A stretch of 64,000 nt of DNA, taken from NCBI GenBank assembly GCA_029721515.1, contig CM056559.1, positions 13,755,001 through 13,819,000 of the forward strand. The letters are read 5' to 3'. The notes below the pieces were generated by a model. That model had not been told where the DNA came from. It saw nothing but the letters and a program-made list of their open reading frames with translations, and searched no databases. The DNA comes from Synanceia verrucosa (taxonomy: Eukaryota > Chordata > Actinopteri > Perciformes > Synanceiidae). Shown one piece after another: positions 11,965 to 23,388 of this stretch. Positions within the stretch are counted from its first letter, which is position 1. Every line of letters starts with the position of its first letter. The position numbers were made by a program, and so were the translations under genes.

Positions 11965-12041
11965 TGGGGGGGCTATCCCAGCTGTCTCAGGGCGAAAGGC
12001 AGGGTACACCCTGGACAAGTTTCCAGTTCATCGTAGGGCCA
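11965..12041 (-). mobile_element. AFC-like tRNA SINE, 3' fragment
   Basis: About 75 bp matching, in reverse orientation, the distal body of the SINE that is full length at 35896-36246 (CTATCCCAGCTGTCT, then GGGTACACCCTGGACAAG). It lacks the tRNA head and has diverged, so it is an old 5'-truncated copy. Confidence 0.6.
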
Positions 12042-12739
12042 ATATTATATATTTTATGCTAAAATATAATTATCCATAATTAAATTATAGGGTGTACAAA
12101 CAAAATAGTAATAGTAACATTCTAGCGACCATCGTTCCAATTACCTGGGAGCCAACGGGAGCTGAGCTCCCATGAGGAGGGCAGTCCTACATCTGTGGGG
12201 GGTCTCAACCTACAATCATTATTTTAATCACAAATGCATTTTTAAATGTCTTGAATATTATTTATTCTAGTGATAGTGATCTAGTGATCTAGTGATAAAT
12301 ACTAAAACAAACATGAACTGGTAACACTTCATTTTGGAAACATTCCTCAACCTCCCCCCTCACTATTTACGTAAAATGGTTCAGTCCACTTGCTCATCAG
12401 ACAGCCTGCAAAGCTCTAACTGCCAGACAGTGAGTGGAGGAGGAGACGGCAGGATGCCTCAAAAGTCGTTGGATAAAAAAGAAAAGAAAATGCTCAGACA
12501 GGAGAAAGAAGCGAAGGGTCTCGGGACGGCCAGCTATGGTGGACCAGTAAGATTTCTTTTCATGGGGCCCAAAATCCCTGACAGCGCCCCGGCTCATAAC
12601 ATTAGTGATTTTAGAGACCCCCTCAAAACTCAGATTGTAATTCGAACCCTGCTAGTGACAAACTGTAAGTGGAATAACTGAATAACAGTGAGTGAATGAT
12701 TTGAAGAAAGTGCTAAAGTCAGTGATTACAGTGACTCAA

Positions 12740-13460
12740 GACCTCTCTCACTACTATCTATTTTTCAACGTTTAACACATTGTGATAAAGTACCCAATCA
12801 ATGCAGTATCGCGGTTTACCAGGGTACCCCGTGATCACCACAACCCTCCGCGATTGCTGCAACCCCACAATCATCACAACCCCGCCGATCGCTCTTTGTC
12901 CTCTGACATAAAATGTGCCCAAATTGGTGACATAGTGTTCAGGTTTGTAACAAGATTTGCAGATATTTTTGAAAAAGTCAAGTCAAGTCAACAGAGCATA
13001 AACAACTATGGGCTGTACTACATAAGCGGGGTGTGTCTGCTATAAGCACTTACAATTGAAATTGAACTCTAACTGTTTATGCAATGCTTCTGTCTTTTAT
13101 GCCTGTGTATTATGTGTATATATATACAATTTAAATAAAGAGAAGTACTGAAACCTCGAAATAATTCGTAATAATATGCAAACAAAACAACTCCCCGTCC
13201 CTTTATGGTTAATGGACTGGCCCGCTGCTGAGCTGCAGTGTGAAAACTTTTGTTCCTCCGTCTAGCTTTAAAAACAGGATGTTACTAAATATTACTGTTT
13301 ATATTTCATATCAAACACTATATGCACTCATGTAACTTTCAACAGCAAGTATATAGAGATTTATTTTTATTATTATTTTAATATATCGCGGTGATGACGC
13401 TACATTAGGCATCACATGACCACGGTATTGCGGTGATGTAGTTATCGTGCAGCACTATGT
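12740..13460. repeat. Decayed repeat with CGCGGT / ATTGCGGTGATG motifs
   Basis: The stretch carries odd GC-rich runs such as GTGATCACCACAACC near 12830, a TCAAGTCAAGTCAA run near 12978, and an end (about 13385-13456) reading ATTGCGGTGATGTAG then TCGTGCAGCACTATG. The reverse complement of that end begins TAGTGCTGCACGAT, resembling fish hAT termini. Parts recur at 22808-22936 (GTGTGTCTG.TATAAG.ACTTACAATTGAAAT and TAGGCATCACAT). The copy is too decayed to classify or delimit well. Confidence 0.35.
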
Positions 13461-14715
13461 GGATTTCACTCTTTTGAACATGAATCTTTCCCTGTTATTA
13501 GTGTCATCATTGTACTGTTATAGATTTTACTGTTTGTTGACTAAAGTTACATTGACATCGTTACAGTAGCTCTCATTGTGTGTCGGCATTGTTGTGCTTG
13601 GTCTCTCCAGTAGAGTAACAGAATGTGTTCCTCTTGCTGTGACTGCAGGGCATTTTCTTATTGATCGTCTCTATTGATTGACTCACACAGAGATAAAGCC
13701 ACTGGCGGGCTGTAAGTGTCGCATTTGGGACATTCAGGAGATTTGTGATGCTTGTAGGACTGAATGAAAAGACTCGAACAACAGCATACAAACACATACA
13801 TGCCCCACACACATAAACAGACATACTCTCAACCACTTTCACATACACAGTAGATGCACATGTAACGTTGTATATACAAGTGTGTTTCTGTCTGCAGGCT
13901 GCTACGCGTCCAGTATTTTGACGCACGGCTGACTGCCAAATGGAAACATGGTGATGATTGTTCTGACCACTGACCACAGGGAAGCTATTGACTGCCTGTG
14001 TATCTTTCTGTCCTCACCATCTATATACGGCTCCTGCTGATGAATGTCACATTGGTTTACTCTCATTTGTGAGCCCTTGCCAACACCCTTTCATTTATCC
14101 TTCTCTGATCCATCTTTCCACTTCTCCACCCACCGGGACAGATGTGACAAGAGACAGGAAGTGGCTGCTAAGATGAAGGGCAGGTGTTTCATCTAAAGGG
14201 TGTTCGAGGTTGCCTGGCAACTAACGGTGTCACAGGTTATCCTACATACTGTATTGGCACATTATAGTCCATCAGATGTAGTTTTGTCCTCTTTTGGTCT
14301 GTCTGTTAATTTGTCTTTTTACAGTCTTGCAAGCATGACTCAATACATTTGCTTGTATTGTATTGTATTTATTGTGCATGCTCAGTCTGTGTGTGTGTGA
14401 GTGCGCGTGCGTGTGTATGTGAGACCCTTATCAAAAATACTAAGCAGAATGACATTCATGCTTAAACTAAATCTAATATTAAGTAGAAAGTCAACCAGGA
14501 CCAAGTGAACTAATTAAACCGTGCTGGTGGATAAATCACTGGTTCCCAAACTTTTTTTGCAGCACACCCCCTTCTATGTCCCAACCGGGTTAACACCCCC
14601 CCCCCAAAAAAAAATGCATCAAAGCTTTGTTTTTGCCATATAAAGAGTCATGTTTAGTCATGCGCAAATATCCACAACACGCATGACGATAACAACATCA
14701 ACAAAGTTTCAATAT

Positions 14716-15043
14716 AGAAGAAGAAGAATTCCTTTATTAGTCTCTCAGTGAGGGAAATTTCAATTTACACTATTTTATTTTCAGTTGCGCATTACACACA
14801 AGTTATGAAACACACATGCAGTAGAGGAGAGGTGTCAGAGTGAGGGGGCTGCCCCATATTCAGGCGCCCCGAGCAGTTGGGGGTTCGGTGTCTTGCTCAA
14901 GAGCACTTTGGCAGTGCCCAGGAGGAGGAACGGGCACCTCTCCAGCTACCAGTCCAGTCTCCACACATGGTCCAACCTGGACTTGAACTGACGGCCCTCC
15001 AATTCCCAGCCCAAGTCACTATAGACTGAGCTACAGCCGCCCC
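14716..15043 (-). mobile_element. tRNA-derived SINE, family 2, copy A
   Basis: On the - strand the element begins GGGGCGGCTGTAGCTCAG at 15043. An A-box-like TAGCTCAGTCTATAGTG lies at 15033-15017 and a B-box-like GTTCAAGTCC at 14988-14979, marking a tRNA-derived head with internal RNA polymerase III promoter. A GC-rich body follows, with a 3' end reading CTAATAAAGGAATTC and (TTC)n at 14716. A sister copy lies at 17981-18344. It is inserted in the 3' region of the hAT element. The head is not a functional tRNA gene. Confidence 0.75.
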
Positions 15044-15428
15044 ATAAAATGCGACAAAGTTACGTACAGGCTTCCTCTTTTAGGAGGATGAGTGATTAAA
15101 GAGCATGGGCTCAGAAACAGATAAAATAAATAAAAATGAGGATCATTCTGAAGCTTTGTAATTGTGACAATAAAATTTCATATGATCCACAACACAAGTA
15201 ACAAAGAGCTTAGGCTCAGAAACATAAAGTAGGCCTAAATTAAAAAAGGATAAAAGAGGATCCATCTGGAACTTTTCAATTGCAGTGCAAAAGTCGCTCA
15301 GCCTGCAGCAAGAGAGGGGGAGAGAGAGAGAGGGAGGGGGGTGGGAGACAGGGAGGAGGATGTGTGAATATTCCCAGTAGGCCTATATTTGTAGTAATAA
15401 TATCAATACCAACAAATACTTACCCATA

Positions 15429-16190
15429 TTAATGCGACGGGTGGGCTTGCATCTTGGCACAAAGCTCTGCGAAGTTTGGCGCAATGGAAGACAGTTTAAG
15501 CCTCAGAACCCTCTCAACAGCATCCAATCTTTTCTGATGTTTATTTTTAACTGGTGCCATAGCAGAGAAACCAGCCTCGCAGAGATAAGTTGTGGCGAAG
15601 GTAGAGATGCAACAATCCAATCCCGGGATCGGATATCGGCTCCGATATTGACTAATTAGTGGGATCGGCTATCTGATGTATGAGGATGATCCAGCATTCC
15701 GATCCAGTCACTTCAATTCTGTTTGCATGCCGGTTACGTCATCACGCAGAGCACACACAGCAAACACAGAGCAACATGATACGGTATATCTTATATTGCA
15801 GTTTAAAATGTCTGTTTGCAGTGCACTTTACATGGAAGTGTAATTTATTTCTTTTTGTTGCTAATGTACACTTTGTTATTTGTTAATAAGTAATATTAAG
15901 TACATTTATATCTATGTTAATTTGTTACCTTTTTTTAACAAGGCTAAATGTTTATGTCAAGCCTGATGCCCTCACTCACATGGCAAGGTATACGGTTCAT
16001 TCATTCATCAGTAGTATCGGATTGGTATCGGATATACGACTGATACGCTCAGCTCAGGTATCGTTATCGTGATTGAATCGGAAAAATCCGGATCAGTGCA
16101 TCTCTAGGCGAAGGGCATCAAAACTCTCAAGGCTTGCTTTGCCAGAACTGTGTATGATGTCAGTGACTCGGTCCAAAAATCCACAAGTGG
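15429..16190 (-). pseudogene. hAT transposase C-terminal domain, interrupted
   Basis: The - strand frame ending at 15429 contains FATTYLCEAGFSAM, the signature of the hAT C-terminal dimerisation region also seen in ZBED5/FAM200/SCAND3-type proteins. The upstream part of the same domain (PLVDFWTESL... LRVLMP) lies at 16190-16107 and is separated by the 505 bp MITE at 15602-16106. Excising the MITE and one 8 bp target copy brings the two parts into one continuous open frame. The N-terminal DDE catalytic region is absent, so no active enzyme can be made. Confidence 0.7.
15602..16106. mobile_element. hAT MITE with perfect 8 bp target duplication
   Basis: A 505 bp non-autonomous element with termini TAGAGATGCA and TGCATCTCTA, flanked by the direct repeat GGCGAAGG at 15594-15601 and 16107-16114. 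An 8 bp duplication is the hAT hallmark. The subterminal regions are filled with palindromic ATCGGATATCGG-type motifs. It has no transposase frame. A relative with similar GATATCGG subterminal motifs lies at about 36505-37160. Confidence 0.85.
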
Positions 16191-16991
16191 CTAGAGACCC
16201 GGTGTTAAGAAGACATGGATCCACAAAAATTTCTCATACTTTAAACCATTCTAAAACACACTCAAGTAGCAAAAATAACTTTGCTGTACAGAAACAAAAG
16301 ACCCACCTCTTCTTTCAAACTGTAAACCATGCTAGAGTGCTATGGGAAGCTAAATGTAAACCAAAGGGATACTAGGAGGACGATTAAACATCCGCAGTCT
16401 AATCCCTAAAAGAGATTCGATCGTTGCACTCCTCCTGGATTCAAACTTGGATTATCTCTGCCTGACTGAAAATTGGCTACAGAGCACTGTGCCAGCTAAT
16501 ATGATAGACAACCTGGGTTAACAATGCTTCAGAAAGGACAGAAATATGGGCAAGGGGGGAGGTGTTTTAATTTACATTAAGGATACATTTAAATGTAATG
16601 CAATTGAATTGGACACCTACCTTGAATACCTTGGTATATGTGGCCAAACAACTTGAGATGTGTAGAAAAACAGTATGTTATGGTGATTTTAACTGATAAG
16701 AGTGTCCAAAATACAATCTGTAACAGAATTTAAGTACCTTGGATTGGTACTCAATCCCCAATTTAAATTTGATAAACATATAAAGAACATCTCAAAAACA
16801 ATACAAAGTAATTTAAACTGCTTTAAATTAATCAGACATTATATACATAACCAGGCCACCCTGCTGTACATGCACGCTATGATTTTTTTCACACATCTTA
16901 TACTGCATGACAGTTTGGGCTCAAGTGGCTCTCACTGCTACCAAACACATCTGTTCCCTATATAATCAAGCTGTAATGAGAAAAGCACTCA

Positions 16992-17364
16992 GAGAGTGCA
17001 GACCTCTGCCAAGGCAGTGGCAACTTTTTTTGATATTTATTTTAAGTTACCCCCGCCGCCAAGGCAGTTATGTTTTCACCGGGGCTTGTTTGTTTGTATG
17101 TTGGTTTGTTGGCTTGTTGGTTTGTCGGTTTGCAAAATAAATTAAAAAGTTATGGCCGGTTTTTGACAGTATTTTCAGGGTTGGCCAGAAGTGACCTAAC
17201 TTAAAACTGATTAAATTTTGGTGGTGCCGTTGAATGGGATCGGATCACCACCAAAAATGAATCAGTTTTAAATTAGGCCACTTCTGACCAACCCTGAAAA
17301 TTCCGTCAAAAAACCCCCATACCCTGAAACTTGGTGTAGGTAAAAATCATGGATAAAAAAAAAA
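16992..17364. mobile_element. Foldback repeat inserted in LINE
   Basis: This segment interrupts the LINE between the codons for ...MRKAL and YHHYHILK. It includes a CCGCCAAGGCAGTTATGTTTT module and a (TTGGTTTG)-rich stretch near 17085-17135. It also has a strong inverted repeat, with arms 17158-17226 and 17245-17314 matching over most of ~70 bp and an 18-20 bp loop. The CCAAGGCAGTTATG module is a sequence I associate with widespread fish repeats; the family name is uncertain. Confidence 0.6.
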
Positions 17365-17980
17365 TAGATACCACCACTACCACATCCTCAAAAACTATAA
17401 CTTACTAAGCTTTGAAAGCTTTCGTGATTTATGTTTTCTCTTTCTCTTAATCTTCAAGTGTATAAACAACTTAGCTCCTGAACCACTTAGTCGATTTGTT
17501 GAGAGACAAAACAGCAACAGAGTCACCAGAAGCTCCTCAAATCAGAATAGCATAATCCCATTCGGCAGGACAACGTTCGCACATCCTTCTCCTGTATAAG
17601 TGGTAAACTCTGGAACTCACTGCCGTCAGAAATAAAATCCAACTCTGTGAGTGTTTCAGGTGTTCACCGCCAGAACTAAAACCTGGTTAAAGACAAAACA
17701 AAACTGTCCTCCTCATCTGTAAATAGTGTGTAGATTATGTAGGAGAGTGAGTGAGTGTTTCATATCATGTAAAAGCAATATTGGATTATTGAATTTTATA
17801 ATATTGCCTTTTAATTGATGTACACATAGTCTAGTGTCTTAAGCTATATATTGTAAGTTCTTTTTCATTGAAGTATATTTTATATTGTACTACAGTTGTG
17901 GATGAGCCCAACTGGGGACTGGAGTTGAGAATTAGCACGAGCTATAACCTCTATATTCATTGCATCAGTTGGAAGCTGTA

Positions 17981-18344
17981 AGAAGAAGAAGAAGAAGAAG
18001 AATTCCTTTATTAATCCCTCAATGAGGGAAATTACATTTTTTCACTCTGTTAGTATATATATATATATATTTCAGTTGCACATTACACACACAAGTCATG
18101 AAACAAACACATGCACATGCATTAGAGGAGAGGTGTCAGAGTAAGGGTGCTGCCCCTTATCCAGGCGCCCCGAGCAGTTGGGGGTTCGGTGCCTTGCTCA
18201 AGGGCACCTCGGCAGTGCCCAGGAGGAGGAACTGGCACCTCTCCAGCTACCAGTCCACTCTCCACATTTTGGTCCGACCTGGACTTGAACTGGCGACCCT
18301 CCGATTCCCAGCCCAAGTCACTACAGACTGAGCTACTGCCGCCC
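17981..18344 (-). mobile_element. tRNA-derived SINE, family 2, copy B
   Basis: The better preserved copy of the SINE at 14716-15043, in the same orientation. The A-box-like TAGCTCAGTCTGTAGTG lies at 18335-18319 and the B-box-like GTTCAAGTCC at 18290-18281. The body includes CCCGAGCAGTTGGGGGTTCG, and the tail ends in a TTC run at 17981. An internal (TA)n lies at about 18053-18070. It is inserted in the 3' UTR of the LINE; CTGTAA on both sides (17976-17981 and 18344-18349) is a possible short target duplication. Confidence 0.8.
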
Positions 18345-18404
18345 TGTAACTATGTTTGACTGAATTGTCCCTGTCAAATAAATAAATAAATAAATAAAAT
18401 ATGC

Positions 18405-21400
18405 CTAAATTGTGATCCACAGCCTGCCCAGGTCACCAAAAGACACAAATCACAAATATGGCATAACCAGAAACACCATATAATGCTTTGAATGTCAGCA
18501 GGGATCATAAAATCTGCTCTGAACCTTACAATCAAGCAGTTTAATGAAGGTTGTGTAAGTGTAGTCTGCAGTCTGCCAACTATGTTTTAAACAAGCTTGG
18601 AGATGGATTTTTTTATTAGTGATAACACACAGAATTGTGGACTAAGAAAGCCTATGTGAATTGCCTTTTCAAGGCTGAAAGAAAGGAATATTTTTCTGTG
18701 ATTTGATTGTTGAAGGAGTGATGACAAAAATTATCGCCATATTCATAGAAGTGTGCTTGATTTTGGAAGTGGCACATCTACAGATACTTTTGATGGTGCA
18801 AATAACTATTATTTACTTAATCTGCAGCACCGACGAGAACACAGTGTACTATGCTACTGGGGGATATAGAGCTGCGTGTCTTCTATGTAGCACAGGATCA
18901 GTTTGTTGTACACCTAAACAATATGACGTAAAGGCTGCATGCAGATTAAATAGAGTATAGTATGATCCTCTTTTTTAGCCACTAATAGACTAACGTGTAG
19001 TGTATCAGAGGAGAACTGTTAGAAACCTCTGACAGCCCTCTGATATCCCCAAAAAAAACATCAAATGAAATCAACTTCTTATAATATTTTTCTGAGGAAA
19101 TAAACACGTCAAGCCTACCTATTAAGCTTGTTGCTTAAATCAATAGTCCCCATTTGTAGATCAGAATTCGACTGATTCTGTTGCTGGTTTCAGCTCTATG
19201 ATTGGAGGTCCAGCTATAATAAAGAGCTCAATGAGAGAATCATTTGAAAAGACATAAAACTGACCAATCATATATTCACTGTTAGGCTTAGTTATCGTTA
19301 ACTTTACGACAAGTTCCGCCTGCTGCAGGGAGCATGGATCATAAGCTAGCAGGAACTGAACTGAAACTAGCCAGCTAACTTGGTTCAGGACAGAAGCCCA
19401 AATAATGTTACCACTGGTCAGGAGGACATTTTTGCATTTATTATTTATTATCCATGCTGAAAAGCTTCTGAGAGGTATTTCAACCAAACTGCTTGCTGTT
19501 TGCCTTGGAGAATGGGTCCTGGGCCTATCTATCTTACTATTTCTGGGGGGCATATATATCATGAAGTCATCTCAGAGAAAGCTGGCGGTGTTGAAAACAC
19601 AGGATGGTCATTGTGTAAACTCTGAACCAACTATGTATACCACACTGTCACAAAGTGCTCTTGAGATCAGTCATTTGTCAAGAAGAGCAGCACTTTTAAG
19701 TGCTTTTACCAGATGGTTTTAGATTGCACTGTGTAGTATGAATCAAGGCACATTAATTAAAAATTGAACTAATGCCAGAGGCATTACTTTAATCCATACT
19801 TTAATCTTTTCCACATATATATTCAGTTTAAGCAGCAGAAACGGCACACAATACTTCCCGTCTAAGAATGAGTGCATAAAGATAGATGCCAGCCTTCCAC
19901 TGTGAGCAACAGTGGGCCTGTGTTATATTCAGAATAATTGGGAAGTATTTTGTATGGAAGGATGTAACACCATACACAATATGTGTTACATAATTTGAAT
20001 GGTTCACTGAATAACCTATTGATATTCAGGCAGTGTTTGCCTGATTTTCCCAGTTGGCAATCCAGCCTGGGTTAAAGCTAAGATAGCTATTATTTTAATC
20101 ATGTAACGCATTATTTTGTACTGTATTTTTTTTTCTTCAATGGCAACTCTTGGGATAACCAGTACATGGTTGATGTACATGATGTAAATTTTTTCCACCT
20201 TTACATTGCAAGCCTCAACAATGCAAGACAGGATATGTTTGTGAGTGCTGTAGTGCTGTAGTGTTTTGGGGTAAGTTAACACAATATATTGGGGTTGAAA
20301 AAAGGTAATTTAAGGTTAGGGAGTGGCTTTGTTTGTTTGACCTGTTGTGTCACATTTTAGTACACATTCATGCATGCAACACAGTGGTACAGAGGCCACA
20401 AACTGCTCCCAGACACAAACACACAAAGGGTGTCCTTGACCCTCGCTGGTTTTCCAGTAGGAACACTTTCTGCCCTGAGCCACGAATGTGTGCTAAAGAA
20501 GAAATTACACAGATAAATACAGGCTTACACACACACACACACAACCTGTCACATACAGTGTCTTATTGTTCGAAAGATTTACAGAAAGACTGTGAAACAG
20601 TCGGTTTCGAGGGTGTAAATCATTTGCATTCAGACAGAATTTTCTTAGTTTGATTGGGTTTTGATGCAGCAGCCCTGTGATATGCTAATTAGATTCTAAG
20701 GAGCCACCCCAACAACAATGTCTGTCCCCAAAACTTTTATAACTTCTAAGTAATAACACATGGACACACACACACACAGACACAGGCACAGGCACTATGG
20801 TGTGAATCTGAAGTTCTTAATTAGAGTTTATGCTCACTTTGTAACCCTGCTGTCAAGACAAATAAGTGTGTTTTTTTTTCTCTGTTCATATTTGTGTCTG
20901 ACTGATTCCTTTTTAATATACATTCATCTGCCAGTATCTGTTCCCATTTCCTGCATCGTCAATGACCTCAACTGCCAGTAGTAGAGCAGGGATGTATGTG
21001 CCGTTGGTACATGCATTATGCATGTCTGCCCAAACATACTGTAAATGTACGTCCATGTGCACACAGCTGTAGAAGACACACTAAACATTATTTTAGAGAT
21101 GTGCAGTTCATTTAGTTGTGCTTTAGTGGTGTGCAACATCTGTGTATGTTTATGCATTGTGCTGGGATGCTGCATCTATCCAAATGTGTGCTTCTGCACA
21201 TGTTCTAGTTGTAGATTTCCTCCACATTGAGCTGACAGACATACGTACATGTTTGTTGTAGTTTTGTCGATGCCTCCGGGTGCAGTATCCGCATCAAAGT
21301 CAGTATGGAGATAGTATGTGTATCTTTCATATCTCGAACCTCTGCTCTCAGGAGAGTTTATGTCTTTGATGGGCCCATTGCACCTTTTTAAAGTCTCCTT

Positions 21401-23388
21401 TGAGAAGCTTCCTCATGATGGAGTGGATTGATGTGTAAGAGGGGGCACGCTTGCTTTCATCTCTTTTGTCTTTTTATTCCATCTCTCCCGTTATCTATTC
21501 TTTCTAATTGCATCTGCATCAGTCTCACTTTTCCCTCTCTGTTTTCCTCTCTGACTGTCTGTGTCTTTCATCCTCGCCTTTTGCTTTCGATAAGGACGAT
21601 AGGTTGTGTGTGTCGTCTCGTTGCTTTCTCTGTGGTGAGATTGAATCGGGGCAGAGCACGCAGGGTCCCTATCAAGGCAGACTGGGAACCTACTTTGATT
21701 CACAGCTAGTCAGTAGTCAGTAATGGGGAGGTGGATTTAGCTCTGATGGAAGCCGGCCTTCTCTGAATCACAGTTCTGCCTCATGTCTGTGGATAGTGTT
21801 TTGCTGTGTTGACTCCTTACTTTCTACCACCATTTTAATCTGACTGATAGGATAGCTTGCCAGAAAGTGGAAGTAAGAAACTTGAAGGTTAAACAAGACA
21901 GTTGCTTTGTTCCTCTATTTTTGCAGCTGCGCTTAATGAAAGAAAGCACACCATGTGTGTCATGCAGAGATTTTTTATGTATACATGGGGAGCACACTCG
22001 CATTGCATCACTTAATTAGACGATATCAGCATTATTTGTTGATTTGTTGGCCATACACAACGACACCTGCTCTGTAAAACACAATCAGCAAAACTTAAAC
22101 TTGACACATCAAATTAAACTTGACCACAATAGTCAAACCATTAGCTAGTAAATGAAACAATGAAATCCACCACTGCTAGGACATACAATAAGTGTGCTGC
22201 ACACTAGAATACATCAGAGAAAGTACAGCGTCTGTTTTCCCAATTTTATGATTTCATGATTGAAAACCATACCTGCTGGATTTCTAAATACCTTAGGATA
22301 CCGTTAATACCTCCCAAGTCTGCTCTTAATGGGAAGAGATGCTGGCCCTTGGGCCAAAGAGTTGCTGTCAATTCAGGTGTAAGTTCTGTAGTGGCTACTG
22401 GAAGTACATCATGTCGGCAATTGTCAGCCTAGACCACAGCCAGTTCTTGATTTATGTCGTGAGAGAACATGTATACTCACATATTTATGTTGAGCTAGAT
22501 AAACTGAGAATCCTTGGGGAAAATATGGGTTTTTCCAAATCCCCATTGAGATCTGGCAGTGGGACCTGCAGGTGTAGACCTCATACTCACGCTGCTTTTC
22601 AATAAGCTCCAACTGTCTGTCCTCTACTCCTTCCACATCACCAGAGAATATGTGCTGAAATGTCGGCATTAACTGCAGATGATTTCTGAGCACAGATTTT
22701 TCTCTCAGAATGTAAAAGCTTCACAACAAATGATATCCTGTGTTCATCCAGTTGAGGCGGATGGCTGCCCGCCTGGAGCCTGTTTCCGACCCAGGTTCCT
22801 GTTAATGGAAGTGTGTCTGATATAAGTACTTACAATTGAAATTTTTGATTAATTGCAATGATGATGTCAATGAGCTCAACACACTGGTAGGCATCACATT
22901 TATGTGGTATTGCGGTGATTATGATTTGATGCTATGTATATAAATTGCATTGAATATGTGGTGAGTGAGATCAACTTCTGCCAGATCTGTCAATCATTAA
23001 AGGCTGTTCAGTTCAACAAAGCTGTGACTTTGTCTTTAAAAAACTGACTCCAGAACTGTCCCACAAGCAAGCTAGCCTCAGTATTGCACACTGATTTCCT
23101 TCAGCAAAGCCAAAAACTCCAGCTGATAAAGCACTCTTGATTGGATGAGGTTGACAGCTTTCAGCACTGTGCTCATATCACATCACCCAGCTGGGTGTCT
23201 CTGATGCATCCCTGTGACTGATATGGTTATACCTAGAGTTCAGAATAGAAACTGCAAATAAACAAAGAAAATGCCAATCAGATGCTGATAATGTATCACA
23301 GTACTTAATAAATGGTGCTGCATGTTTGTGATGCAAATAATACACTTTTAAAATCAGAAATCCACTCAATGTGTATGGAAAACATGAT
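18405..23388. other. Intronic stretch, little recognised
   Basis: About 5 kb of AT-rich intron sequence. Short open frames on both strands show no domain, and several overlap CA tracts near 20530 and 20765. The segment 22741-22975 is a candidate decayed retroposon end, listed separately. I see no exon, RNA gene or intact element in the remainder. Confidence 0.5.
22741..22975 (+). repeat. Decayed retroposon 3' end (candidate)
   Basis: It contains CAGTTGAGGCGGATGGCTGC (22750-22769) followed later by a TTCCTGTTAATGGAAGT stretch and a GCTATGTATATAAATTGCATT end. These resemble the 3' ends of a common fish retroposon ending in GGCGCTATATAAATAAAATTG. The stretch TATAAGTACTTACAATTGAA also recurs near 13040. 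Divergence is high. Confidence 0.3.

Larger units (their letters stand above)
14536..16190 (-). mobile_element. hAT DNA transposon, truncated 3' half
   Basis: The left edge reads CACTGGTTCCCAAACTTTTTT at about 14536, matching the terminal inverted repeat style of Charlie/ZBED-like hAT elements. The - strand then carries the C-terminal transposase coding (stop at 15429) up to at least 16190. A SINE (14716-15043) sits in the 3' UTR and a 505 bp MITE (15602-16106) sits inside the coding sequence. The 5' half of the transposase and the opposite terminus are missing; a LINE begins immediately beyond 16190. The element is dead. Confidence 0.65.
16191..18404 (+). mobile_element. Non-LTR retrotransposon, internally deleted and interrupted
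   Basis: A + strand LINE relic. The endonuclease N terminus (LNIRSL... LDYLCLTENWL) begins at 16375, with GGGVLIYIKD near 16555 and the endonuclease motif GDFN near 16680-16694. The sequence then jumps to the region after the RT domain (EFKYLGLVLNPQFKFDKH from about 16729), so the whole RT core is deleted. The C-terminal part resumes after an inserted foldback at about 17365 (LLSFESF, NLAPEPLSRFVERQN). The 3' UTR is split by a SINE at 17981-18344 and ends in (AAAT)n at about 18376-18404. It belongs to the CR1/L2/jockey-like group in broad terms; the family was not fixed. The 5' boundary is approximate. Confidence 0.65.

Noticed and set aside
12334..12681. 115-codon open frame on + strand
   Set aside because: Lys/Gln-rich but with no recognisable family, no exon signals and repeat-like flanks. 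It could be a decayed element; not supported as a gene.
17981..18344. Open frames of 64-77 codons on both strands
   Set aside because: Fully inside a SINE copy; the same region is repeated at 14716-15043.
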